Of a stretch of 7,370 nt of DNA, positions 1 through 7,290 are shown one piece after another; positions within the stretch are counted from its first letter, which is position 1; each line of letters opens with the position of its first letter. The stretch is from Pseudomonadota bacterium (GTDB lineage Bacteria; Pseudomonadota; Alphaproteobacteria; Sphingomonadales; Sphingomonadaceae). The position numbers and the translations under genes are program-made. The notes beneath the pieces are model-generated. The model had not been told where the DNA came from, did no database searches, and worked only from the letters and a program-made list of their open reading frames with translations. The stretch lies in the NCBI GenBank assembly GCA_023427285.1, contig JAEZBH010000327.1, positions 1 to 7,370 of the forward strand, given 5' to 3'.

Positions 1-1258
<1,258 letters not shown>

Positions 1259-1287
1259 TTAGACAAGAAGGCAAAGCTGCCATCATG

Positions 1288-1312
1288 GCGGGGGCAACAG
1301 AGGCTCCCCCGC
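1288..1312. repeat. GC-rich perfect inverted repeat in the eno upstream region
   Basis: GCGGGGG at 1288-1294 is exactly complementary to CCCCCGC at 1306-1312, with an 11-base loop. It would fold into a very stable stem in RNA from either strand. No T-run follows on the minus strand, so it is not a standard intrinsic terminator. It lies about 155 bases upstream of the eno start and could be a leader structure or a protein-binding site. Confidence 0.4.
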
Positions 1313-1552
1313 GCCTCTTCCAGCACGCTTTTCACGCGGTATTGACCGAGCAGCGCGAGGAACCAAGCACGCGCCAAAGCACAGCGCGAACCAATGCCAG
1401 ACGACACCCGCACCTGACACAGCACATAGAAACCCTATGCCGATCTCTTACGCAAAGCCGCGCCTCACCCGAGGTGGGCTGCAACGCATAACTTTTGCGC
1501 AGGTCAAGAGCAGCCCAGGAATTGCGGCTGTGCCGGAAACAGCAGAAGATGC

Positions 1553-1615
1553 CCTGGGCCGTATAATCCCTGGGCCACAAGATCTATGGGCAGCAAGATC
1601 TCGGGCCATCCCATC
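1553..1615. repeat. Degenerate 16-base tandem repeat, about four copies
   Basis: Four consecutive units start at 1553, 1569, 1585 and 1601. The first two share CCTGGGCC at the start, the second and third share CAAGATC at the end, and adjacent units 1-2 and 2-3 each match at 12 of 16 positions. The fourth unit is 15 bases and more diverged (TCGGGCC...CCATC). The preceding bases (CAGCAGAAGAT, 1540-1550) also resemble a unit. No coding role is visible. Confidence 0.5.
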
Positions 1616-1629
1616 AGGACCACCCGAGA
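1599..1629 (-). terminator. Inverted repeat after the lipoprotein gene, possible terminator
   Basis: TCTCGGG (1599-1605) and CCCGAGA (1623-1629) form a perfect 7-base-pair stem with a 17-base loop, starting 20 bases beyond the lipoprotein stop codon. The position suits transcript termination or 3'-end protection. No U-run follows on the minus strand, so a Rho-independent terminator is only a possibility. Confidence 0.35.
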
Positions 1630-1649
1630 CCAGCGCTCGCCTCCACCGA

Positions 1650-2183
1650 TCAGTGCAACTGCCAGCCCGTCTCTGACCAGCGCATGGTGCGCTGAATCAC
1701 CTCGCGGCCGGACTTCACCCGCCCCCGCAGATCCGGGTTGTTGGCCCACGGCGCAGTCACGACGTGACGCAGAGCGACCTGTGCATTGAGCAGCCGCCGG
1801 TCGCCATCGTGATATTCACGATAGTCGATAACGCGATCGACTTCGGTCTTGCCGTAGCAAAGCTTGTTGTCACGAACAAACGTGCGCCCCTGCTCGCTCA
1901 GATCGAAATTCGCATTATTGAGCACCGAGGGCGGCGCTCCGGTCTGACTGACCTCGCCCGCCACAAGCACGCCCTCCTGCACGAGCGCCTGCACCCAGCG
2001 CGCGTCCGCAGCCTCGCTGATGTCGTTTTCATACATGACCGAAAGCGGAAAGCCCGAGGCGACCTCCATGCAAAGTTCCTTGCCGTACTTTGCGACAAAG
2101 ACCTTTTCGATTTCCCCCTCGGAACCGCACCCTGAAAGCAGTAAGGAAGCCGCCACTACACCTAACAATGCCGAGCTCTTCAT
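1650..2183 (-). CDS. Small lipoprotein of unknown family
   Basis: A 177-residue protein beginning with a clear lipoprotein signal peptide: a Lys after Met, a hydrophobic run (ALLGVVAASLLL) and the lipobox LSGC with the acylated cysteine at residue 19. Residues 20-21 are Gly-Ser, not Asp, which in enteric bacteria would favour outer-membrane sorting; whether that holds here is inference. The mature part is soluble, charged and has one further Cys pair candidate (Cys in KELCMEV and in NKLCYGK). I recognise no domain. An upstream in-frame ATG would add 27 residues before the signal peptide. The start at 2183 is preferred because it puts the signal sequence at the N-terminus and has a GGGGAG ribosome site about six bases upstream. 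A promoter lies at 2236-2264, so the gene is probably monocistronic. Confidence 0.85.
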   Translation of the reverse strand: MKSSALLGVVAASLLLSGCGSEGEIEKVFVAKYGKELCMEVASGFPLSVMYENDISEAADARWVQALVQEGVLVAGEVSQTGAPPSVLNNANFDLSEQGRTFVRDNKLCYGKTEVDRVIDYREYHDGDRRLLNAQVALRHVVTAPWANNPDLRGRVKSGREVIQRTMRWSETGWQLH

Positions 2184-2235
2184 AATGTCTCCCCACTCGC
2201 ATCGTAGATAAATATATTTCTTGCTTATTATTGCC

Positions 2236-2264
2236 ATCATACGACGGCGCTTTGCCCACAACAA
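2236..2264 (-). promoter_or_regulatory. Sigma-70-type promoter of the lipoprotein gene
   Basis: On the minus strand, TTGTTG (plus coordinates 2259-2264) is separated by exactly 17 bases from TATGAT (2236-2241). The match to TTGACA/TATAAT is 4 of 6 at the -35 and 5 of 6 at the -10. Transcription would begin near 2229 and leave a leader of roughly 45 bases before the lipoprotein ATG at 2183. The AT-rich tract at 2304-2350 lies upstream and could act as an UP-like or curved element. Confidence 0.5.
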
Positions 2265-2303
2265 GATGAATATACAGGGGGCGTGGGGATCATTCAGACA
2301 CCC

Positions 2304-2350
2304 AAATATCTAGATTTTCTAATTAATTTAAACTTATAAAATTAATAAAA
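2304..2350. other. Very AT-rich tract
   Basis: 43 of 47 bases are A or T, in sharp contrast to the GC-rich genes on both sides. It lies between the end of the DUF192 gene and the lipoprotein promoter. Possible roles are a curved or easily melted promoter-upstream element, or a site bound by a nucleoid protein. I see no direct repeats or boxes that would support an origin. Confidence 0.5.
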
Positions 2351-2450
2351 GGGACGCCGGGTGCGGATTGTTACATTTCAGAAACAGATGGAAATTGCCG
2401 CAAACCTGCACGGTCAAATTCAACCCGGCCACTTTAACTGAAGCGCAGAG

Positions 2451-2475
2451 CAAAATTCGCGCGCGAACACCGCGC
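2451..2475 (-). terminator. Weak candidate terminator after the DUF192 gene
   Basis: On the minus strand the 5-base-pair stem GCGCG/CGCGC (plus coordinates 2461-2475) touches the DUF192 stop codon and is followed within a few bases by AATTTT (2453-2458). The stem is short and the T-run is only four bases, so this is a low-confidence call. Confidence 0.3.
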
Positions 2476-3065
2476 TATTGGCGCGCCAGCTCCGAGTTGA
2501 TCACCCGATCACCCTCGGCTATGCCGAGTTCTGCGGCCCGTCCACCAGCAATCTCAAGCACTGCGATGACCGAACTACGCGATTGCAGGGCAGCGAGCGA
2601 ATGCGGCTCCGCATTGGCAGCAATGCTCTCAACCCGCCCGGACTTGGTGATAAAGATCAGATCAAGCGGGATGTAAGTGTTCATCATCCAGAACGCAGCC
2701 TGCCGCGGCCGGGGAAACAGAAACTACATCCCCTCGTCCGGCCCGATGGACCGGCGATACATCATCCCGATTTCCTGCTGCCGGGGCGTGCGCGCCATCT
2801 CCACCTTGAAGACATGGCGCTTGCCGTTCCGCCCGACAATCTCCAACTCGGACACCTCAAGACGCTGCGGCTTGCCCAGGAAGGCCTCGCTGCTCGCCCC
2901 GGCTTCGGACAGGAAGCCCATGGCCACACCGCCCTCCAAACGACCTGCTGGATCAGAAGAGCCCGAGGATGCGCTCCAAGAAGCGACACGGACGTCAAGG
3001 GCGAGCGCGGCAATTACCGCACTCGCCCCCAGGGATGCCCTAATCAAAGCTGACTTGAGCGTCAT
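2475..3065 (-). pseudogene. DUF192-family secreted protein gene with an in-frame amber stop
   Basis: Read through, the frame encodes 196 residues. It has a hydrophobic N-terminal signal (SALIRASLGASAVIAALAL), a linker rich in Ser and Ala, then one DUF192 domain. Family landmarks are VEMARTPRQQEIGMMYRRS, then a GM-F-F block, FWMMNTYIPLDLIFI, and the C-terminal VLEIAGGRAAELGIAEGDRV. At codon 114 (2724-2726) the codon is TAG, exactly where the family has Leu in the GMLF motif. A single T-to-A change from TTG would create it. The frame on both sides is unshifted and the downstream part still looks fully conserved, so the change is recent, is a sequence error, or is read through. As written, the product would lose the second half of the domain. 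The ATG pair at 2682-2687 is an unlikely restart because it would leave only the C-terminal half. The molecular function of the family is not established to my knowledge. The start at 3065 is chosen because it places the signal at the N-terminus; its ribosome site (GTGAAG) is weak, consistent with coupling to the cold-shock gene whose stop is 10 bases upstream. Confidence 0.85.
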
Positions 3066-3075
3066 GACTTCACTG

Positions 3076-3645
3076 TCAAGCGTCGACAACCTGTTCGACG
3101 ACGACTGCCAGCGGCCCCTTTTCTCCGGATGCAATCTTGGCCTGCAATGTTTGACCAGGGATCAACTCCAGAATGTCAGCGCGCCGCAACGTCTCCATAT
3201 GAACGAAGATGTCTTGCGTGCCGACACCGCGTGACAAAAAGCCATAACCTTTCAACCGGTTGAACCATTTCACTGTAACGGTTTCGTAGTCACCTGCCTG
3301 CGAGAGAAGCGAGAGCGGATCTGTCCGCTCAGCGACACGCTGCAAAACCGTTTCAGGGTCTGGCCCGATCGCAGTCGAGAGATCCAAATTCAGGATCTTC
3401 GATGCTTGGCGGCCTCTATCTCGCTTCACAGCGAGACAGGTCAACGTAGCCCCTTCTGGCAGGGTCCGACGACCAACCTCGCGTAAAACGGTAAAGTGAA
3501 CCAAGACATCCCCACCGCCGACCGAAGGCACCAAAAAGCCGTAACCCTTTACGGCATCGAACCATTTGATGGTTCCAGTGACTTCATCTCCGACGGCCTC
3601 AGACTGCCGGTCGAGGTTCTCCCCTCCTTGAACCCTTTCCGCCAT
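3076..3645 (-). CDS. Double cold-shock-domain protein
   Basis: A 189-residue protein with two complete cold-shock domains, about twice the length of single-domain CspA proteins. Domain 1 (about 22-88) has [17 protein letters not shown] with the RNP1-like KGYGFL and RNP2-like VLVHF. Domain 2 (about 121-188) has [15 protein letters not shown] and IFVHM. The aromatic residues that stack on single-stranded nucleic acid are kept in both. A polar, charged linker (about 89-120) joins them. Such proteins bind RNA or single-stranded DNA in the cytoplasm and act as RNA chaperones or regulators; two-domain forms are common in alphaproteobacteria. The start at 3645 is preferred over a GTG/ATG nine codons upstream because an AAGGAA ribosome site lies 6-11 bases before it. 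The DUF192 gene follows after 10 bases, so the two are likely co-transcribed. Confidence 0.93.
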   Translation of the reverse strand: MAERVQGGENLDRQSEAVGDEVTGTIKWFDAVKGYGFLVPSVGGGDVLVHFTVLREVGRRTLPEGATLTCLAVKRDRGRQASKILNLDLSTAIGPDPETVLQRVAERTDPLSLLSQAGDYETVTVKWFNRLKGYGFLSRGVGTQDIFVHMETLRRADILELIPGQTLQAKIASGEKGPLAVVVEQVVDA

Positions 3646-3677
3646 TTGGTTCCTTCCAACGCTATGCACCACAGATT

Positions 3678-3702
3678 TGTGCTATGACGAACAGTTAGCA
3701 CA
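3678..3702. repeat. Inverted repeat upstream of the cold-shock gene
   Basis: TGTGCTA (3678-3684) and TAGCACA (3696-3702) are perfectly complementary, with an 11-base spacer. The centre-to-centre spacing of the arms is 18 bases, close to two helical turns, which fits a dimeric regulator. It lies 33-57 bases upstream of the start codon and could equally be an mRNA leader hairpin. Confidence 0.4.
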
Positions 3703-3720
3703 TGTTTCCTTCGCGTCCAA
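3692..3720 (-). promoter_or_regulatory. Possible promoter of the cold-shock operon
   Basis: On the minus strand, TTGGAC (plus 3715-3720) is followed after 17 bases by TAACTG (3692-3697). The -35 match is fair and the -10 is poor. It would give a leader of about 40 bases. It overlaps an inverted repeat (3678-3702) that could serve as an operator. Confidence 0.25.
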
Positions 3721-3966
3721 TTCACAATGGCTCATGGAACGAGCCCGAACGACTAGGATGCGCCAATTTTCAAAAGTAATTATTTATTGAAATAGACCGG
3801 GGTCCACCTTGCCAGCTTCTTTTAATGACTACAGATTAACCGAAAATCTTCAATATCACAGCAATTTGACTACACCTTAGGCACTTACAGTTAATGACCC
3901 TCACGGGTTTCCTACAAAACAATCTCTATCAAGCCAACCATTAACCATTCGACCATTTTTTCGTCA

Positions 3967-4005
3967 GCCCCCCACACCGACCACCAACCTGATCAGGTAG
4001 GGGGC
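3967..4005. repeat. Nested inverted repeat with a 12-base palindrome
   Basis: The perfect palindrome ACCTGATCAGGT (3987-3998) sits inside a second, wider complementary pair, GCCCCC (3967-3972) and GGGGGC (4000-4005). The palindrome is a good size for a dimeric repressor site. A T6 run (3956-3961) immediately precedes the structure on the plus strand, so read leftwards it would be an A-run, not a terminator tail. Confidence 0.4.
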
Positions 4006-4023
4006 AACCGGAAAACCAATCAT

Positions 4024-4086
4024 TTGAATTAACTAATTTGTGATTCAATCAAGAACACTATCGATTCGAACAGGAATGCCCGAATC
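4024..4086. promoter_or_regulatory. Two inverted repeats with a GANTC cluster upstream of xdhC
   Basis: TTGAAT (4024-4029) pairs with ATTCAA (4043-4048), and GATTCG (4063-4068) pairs with CGAATC (4081-4086). The four arms are related (GATTCRA or its complement) and lie 17-21 bases apart. Three of them contain GANTC, the CcrM methylation target of many alphaproteobacteria (4042-4046, 4063-4067, 4082-4086). The position, about 200-260 bases upstream of xdhC, suits a regulator-binding region. Function is inferred. Confidence 0.35.
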
Positions 4087-4281
4087 AAAGTGCTACACGC
4101 AACTGCATCGACATGTGCGGCAGGCGGTCGGGCTTGAACGCGCAGCGAATTGAAATCCGGCCTCAGCAACCGGCCAGCGAGTCTGCGCGACCCAGCCCCC
4201 CACCTCCGTCCTTCCGCTTGCTGTCCGCACCCGGCCTCCGCTATCAGGAGCGCAAGAATTCTGTGAACGGATGCGAACGGC

Positions 4282-5265
4282 ATGACCGGGTTGACGACAA
4301 AGAGCACCGTGCAGGTCACGGCAACGCCAACCGATGAGATCGGCGCGCTGTTCGCCACGGGGTTGGCCTGGCTGTCTGACGGCCACAAGGTCGCGCTGGC
4401 AACGGTAATCCAGACCTGGGGCTCGGCACCACGCTCGACGGGATCGCACATGGTGCTGCGCGCGGATGGCCTGTTTCAGGGCTCGGTCAGCGGCGGATGC
4501 GTTGAGGGAGACGTCATCGTCAACGCACAGGAGGCGCTGTCGCAAAACAAAGCCGTGCGGCTGGACTACGGCGTGAGCAACAGCGAAGCGTGGCATGTCG
4601 GACTGGCGTGCGGCGGCAAGATTTCCGTGTTCGTGCAACCGATAGACGACCAGCATTTCAGCCCCGCCCTTCTCCGCCATATTCTGGACGAGCGCCGGGC
4701 CGGGCGTGCGGTGACAGTGAGCACGGATCTGGCGCATGGCAGCAGCCAAGCGGTTGCGGAGACCGCGCCCAGCGATGACATATACATAAATGTCTATACG
4801 CCACCGTTACGAGTTGCGATTGTGGGCGCTGTCCATATTGCGCAGGCGCTGGTGCCGCTGGTTGAAGCCATGGGTTATGCGCCGTTTGTGATCGACCCGC
4901 GCGGCGCGTTCGCGGCAGGCCGGTTTCAGGGGCTGGACGTCTCCCTCCTGTGGCCGGACGAAGCGCTGCACGCGTGGCAGCCGGACGCTTGCTCCGCCGT
5001 CATTACCCTGACGCATGACCCCAAGCTTGATGATCCGGCGCTGATTACTGCGCTCAAGTCTCCCGCCTTCTATATTGCCGCGCTTGGCTCGCGCAAAACC
5101 CATGCGGCGCGGCTCGAGCGCCTGAAGGCCTATGGCTTCGATGATGCGCAGCTCTTGCGCATTCACGGCCCGGCGGGACTGAATATCGGCGCGAAAAACC
5201 CCGCTGAGATTGCCGTATCCATTGCCGCGCAGATGACCGCCGCCCTCAGGCTGGGAGACGCCTGA
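4282..5265 (+). CDS. XdhC/CoxI-family molybdenum-hydroxylase maturation factor
   Basis: XdhC-type proteins bind molybdenum cofactor, protect it while it acquires its terminal sulfur, and pass it to xanthine-dehydrogenase-family hydroxylases in the cytoplasm. The 327-residue product has the N-terminal XdhC/CoxI domain with ALATVIQTWGSAPRSTGSHM (38-57) and GSVSGGCVE with Cys73 (67-75), then GLACGGKISVFVQP (107-120). A C-terminal Rossmann-like domain follows: VAIVGAVHIAQAL (178-190; Val where many members have GxGHIA), LTHDPKLDDPAL (243-254), ALGSRKTHAAR (267-277) and GLNIGAKNPAEIAVSI (299-314). Length is normal for a full two-domain member. An in-frame TGA at 4264-4266 bars extension upstream. 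The ribosome site before 4282 is poor, and a GTG at codon 10 is an alternative start. The stop overlaps the next start by one base. CoxI-like or XdhC-like cannot be decided from this alone. Confidence 0.92.
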   Translation: MTGLTTKSTVQVTATPTDEIGALFATGLAWLSDGHKVALATVIQTWGSAPRSTGSHMVLRADGLFQGSVSGGCVEGDVIVNAQEALSQNKAVRLDYGVSNSEAWHVGLACGGKISVFVQPIDDQHFSPALLRHILDERRAGRAVTVSTDLAHGSSQAVAETAPSDDIYINVYTPPLRVAIVGAVHIAQALVPLVEAMGYAPFVIDPRGAFAAGRFQGLDVSLLWPDEALHAWQPDACSAVITLTHDPKLDDPALITALKSPAFYIAALGSRKTHAARLERLKAYGFDDAQLLRIHGPAGLNIGAKNPAEIAVSIAAQMTAALRLGDA

Positions 5266-6890
5266 TGCGCTTCGGCCCGGTATCTCCCCGGCAGGCGGTG
5301 GGCGCGGTGCTGGCGCACAGCATCAGCGCGGGCGGCGTGCGGCTGCGCAAGGGCACGGTGCTGACCCTTGAGGATTGTGCGCATCTGGAAGCCGCAGGGC
5401 TGTCTGACGTGGTGGTGGCGCGGCTGGATGCGGGCGACATCCCCGAAGATGAGGCTGCCCGCCGGCTGGCCGAGCGGCTTGCCGTGCCCGGCCTGCGTGT
5501 CGGACGGGCAACCACGGGGCGGTGCAACCTCTACGCAGAGGCTGCCGGACTGGTCCTGTTCGAGGCCGAGGCCGTGCATCGGCTGAACCTGCTGGACGAG
5601 GCGATCACGCTCGCCACCCTGCCGCCCGAGACGCCCGTTCGAGCGGGCGATGTGGTCGCCACCCTCAAGATCATTCCCTATGCCGTGCAGAAGCGCTCTC
5701 TTGATGCCGCGCTGGAGGCCGCCGAGGCGATCAACCTGCGGCTGGCGCCGTTCCGCACGATGTCGGTTGCGCTGCTGCAAACCCGCCTGACAGGACAGGC
5801 GGACGAACTCTTCGCCAAGACCGAGCGCGTGACGATAGCGCGCCTTGGCCGGTTGGGCCTGACGGTGAACCGGGCCGAAATCCTTCCTCACGACACCGCC
5901 TTGCTGGCGGAGCGGCTGGCGGCGGCAACCGAGGATTTGATTCTGATCGTTGGTGCGTCCGCCATTGCCGATCGGCAGGATGTTATTCCTGCGGCGGTGA
6001 CGGCAGCGGGCGGCCATGTCGAGCGCTTGGGGATGCCGGTTGATCCCGGCAATCTGCTGTGCCTTGCCCGCCTTGGCAGCCGCCCCGTCATCGGCCTGCC
6101 CGGCTGCGCCCGCTCACCCAAGCTCAACGGCCTCGACCGGGTGCTGGACCGATTGGCAGCAAGGCTTCCGATCGACAGCGCCGCGATCGCCCGCATGGGT
6201 GTCGGCGGGTTGATCGATGAAATTCCCGAGCGCCCTGCCCCGCGCCTGAATACGGATATGACAACGCCGGAGCATAGCACCATCGGCGCGGTTATTCTGG
6301 CGGCCGGGCAATCCCGCCGCATGGGGGCGATCAACAAACTGCTGATCGAGGTTGATGGACGACCGATCCTTGCGCATGTCGCCCGTGCCGTGCGGGAGGC
6401 GGGCCTGCCGCCGCCAATTGTGGTGACGGGCTGCGAAGCCGAGCGAGTGCGCGCGGCGCTTTCAGATGAACCAGTGCGTTTTGCGCACAATCCTGAGTTT
6501 GAGGGCGGGCTGAGCACATCGCTGCGCGCCGGCATCAGGGCCGTGCCCGAAAACTGGGCGGGCGCACTCGTATGCCTTGGCGACATGCCGGACGTAACGC
6601 CGGAAACCCTGAAGGCGCTGGCAGCCGCATTCAATCCGCACAGTAATATATCCGTGTGCGTGCCGGTGCATGGCGGGCAGCGCGGCAACCCGGTGCTGTG
6701 GGGGCGCGAACATTTCGCCCGGCTCCAGACACTGAGCGGAGATGTGGGCGCCAAACACCTTTTGGCCGAACTTCAGAATCAGGTGGCGGAGGTTGAGACC
6801 CCCTCGCCCGGCGTACTCATGGACGTGGACACGCCGGAAGCCGCCGAGGCGCTGCTGGCCAAGCGCGCGCTCAAAGCCCTTCCACAATAA
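5265..6890 (+). CDS. Molybdopterin-binding domain / MocA-like nucleotidyltransferase fusion
   Basis: A 541-residue two-part protein. Residues 1-330 resemble the molybdopterin-binding fold of MoeA and CinA: LILIVGASAIADRQDV (225-240) matches the substrate loop, followed by GGHVERLGMPVDPGNLL and IGLPGCARSPKLNG (276-289). The canonical GGTG is replaced by GASA, a form I recall from this fusion family. From about 339 there is a MobA/MocA-type transferase: LAAGQSRRMG (345-354) as the nucleotide loop, NKLL (357-360), CLGDMPD as metal-binding segment, then RGNPVLWG and LSGDVGAKHLLAE. LAAG and NKLL resemble MocA (CTP, forming molybdopterin cytosine dinucleotide) more than MobA (GTP). The likely role is nucleotide attachment to molybdenum cofactor destined for a hydroxylase, acting with the XdhC protein. 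The start overlaps the xdhC stop (TGATG), with GGGAG at 5253-5257 as ribosome site, so translation is probably coupled. An internal ATG at codon 332 could in principle start the transferase alone. The 3' end overlaps the convergent DUF1330 gene. Confidence 0.92.
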   Translation: MRFGPVSPRQAVGAVLAHSISAGGVRLRKGTVLTLEDCAHLEAAGLSDVVVARLDAGDIPEDEAARRLAERLAVPGLRVGRATTGRCNLYAEAAGLVLFEAEAVHRLNLLDEAITLATLPPETPVRAGDVVATLKIIPYAVQKRSLDAALEAAEAINLRLAPFRTMSVALLQTRLTGQADELFAKTERVTIARLGRLGLTVNRAEILPHDTALLAERLAAATEDLILIVGASAIADRQDVIPAAVTAAGGHVERLGMPVDPGNLLCLARLGSRPVIGLPGCARSPKLNGLDRVLDRLAARLPIDSAAIARMGVGGLIDEIPERPAPRLNTDMTTPEHSTIGAVILAAGQSRRMGAINKLLIEVDGRPILAHVARAVREAGLPPPIVVTGCEAERVRAALSDEPVRFAHNPEFEGGLSTSLRAGIRAVPENWAGALVCLGDMPDVTPETLKALAAAFNPHSNISVCVPVHGGQRGNPVLWGREHFARLQTLSGDVGAKHLLAELQNQVAEVETPSPGVLMDVDTPEAAEALLAKRALKALPQ

Positions 6891-7167
6891 CGGCCCGGTA
6901 ATCCGCGCCGCGCAGCCGGTGTGGCAGGGCCGCCTGATATTCAGGGCTATCATACCACGCTCGCGCATCCTCAACGCTTTCAAACTTGAGGATGACGATC
7001 CCATCCGGCGCGGGACCTTCCAGCACCTCCATGCGGCCATAAACGGCCAACGGAACCATGGCCTTGCCCAGCGCCGCCATATTCTCGCGGTTCTTGCGGC
7101 TGTATTCGGCCATTTCGGCCGCATCGCGCACAGGGCCTTCGCGCGTGAAGATCATATAAGCGGCCAT
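6871..7167 (-). CDS. DUF1330 family protein
   Basis: A 98-residue protein that fits the DUF1330 family in length and pattern, a small ferredoxin-like (dimeric alpha+beta barrel) fold. Family traits are an N-terminal beta strand (AAYMIFTREGPV), a helix (AAEMAEYSRKNRENMAAL), a strand with GRMEVLEGPAPDGIVILKF, the SVEDARAWYDSPEYQAALPHR block and the closing GADYRAVIVEGL. The biochemical function of the family is not established to my knowledge. The start is supported by a GAGGGGGA ribosome site four bases upstream. The gene is convergent with the fusion gene and the two coding regions overlap by 20 bases, so it is not part of the molybdenum operon. Confidence 0.93.
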   Translation of the reverse strand: MAAYMIFTREGPVRDAAEMAEYSRKNRENMAALGKAMVPLAVYGRMEVLEGPAPDGIVILKFESVEDARAWYDSPEYQAALPHRLRGADYRAVIVEGL

Positions 7168-7195
7168 GGCTTCCCCCTCTTGTCTTTACAGTGGC

Positions 7196-7215
7196 GCTCG
7201 ATCTTACGGTCGAGC
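7196..7215. repeat. Inverted repeat upstream of the DUF1330 gene
   Basis: GCTCGA (7196-7201) and TCGAGC (7210-7215) are perfect complements around an 8-base spacer, about 29-48 bases upstream of the DUF1330 start. It could be an operator for this gene or a transcript-end hairpin for the upstream gene that ends at 7291. No T-run accompanies it, and I found no convincing -35/-10 pair in the 7168-7290 gap. Confidence 0.35.
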
Positions 7216-7290
7216 ATGGGAGGAAGGAGACAAAAGCCGAATGGTGAAAGAAAACATCGCCCTATGGATATGGATTAACCAGGCCGCAGA

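Larger units (their letters stand above)
3646..4281. other. Divergent intergenic region between csp and xdhC
   Basis: No gene is supported here. Bases from about 3700 to 4090 are AT-rich and hold several inverted repeats (3678-3702, 3729-3745, 3967-4005, 4024-4048, 4063-4086), a GANTC cluster and TTAA-type motifs. Bases from about 4090 to 4281 are GC-rich, resembling coding sequence in composition. The frames there are short or are shadows of xdhC, and no protein family is recognisable, so a decayed gene cannot be excluded. The region should contain the promoters for both flanking operons. Confidence 0.6.

Noticed and set aside
1562..1567. Perfect TATAAT on the plus strand
   Set aside because: No acceptable -35 lies 16-18 bases upstream and no plus-strand gene follows; it falls inside the 16-base tandem repeat.
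2304..2350. AT-rich tract as a replication origin or phage attachment site
   Set aside because: There are no DnaA-type boxes, iterons, integrase gene or flanking direct repeats in the window.
2724..2726. The TAG as pyrrolysine or another programmed recoding site
   Set aside because: DUF192 has Leu at this position and not an unusual residue, and I see no recoding signal; a single-base nonsense change or sequence error is simpler.
3685..3695. TGACGAACAGT resembles the E. coli cspA cold box (TGACGTACAGA)
   Set aside because: It is on the plus strand, whereas the cold-shock gene is transcribed from the minus strand, so it would not be in that mRNA.
4113..4337. A 74-codon plus-strand frame just ahead of and overlapping xdhC
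   Set aside because: It is Pro/Arg/Ser-rich with no family match, has no ribosome site, and overlaps the xdhC start in another frame.
5163..6754. Two long minus-strand open frames (284 and 288 codons) opposite the xdhC end and the fusion gene
   Set aside because: Their Arg/Pro/Ser-rich, low-complexity translation is typical of shadows of GC-rich genes, while the plus strand has clear domains.
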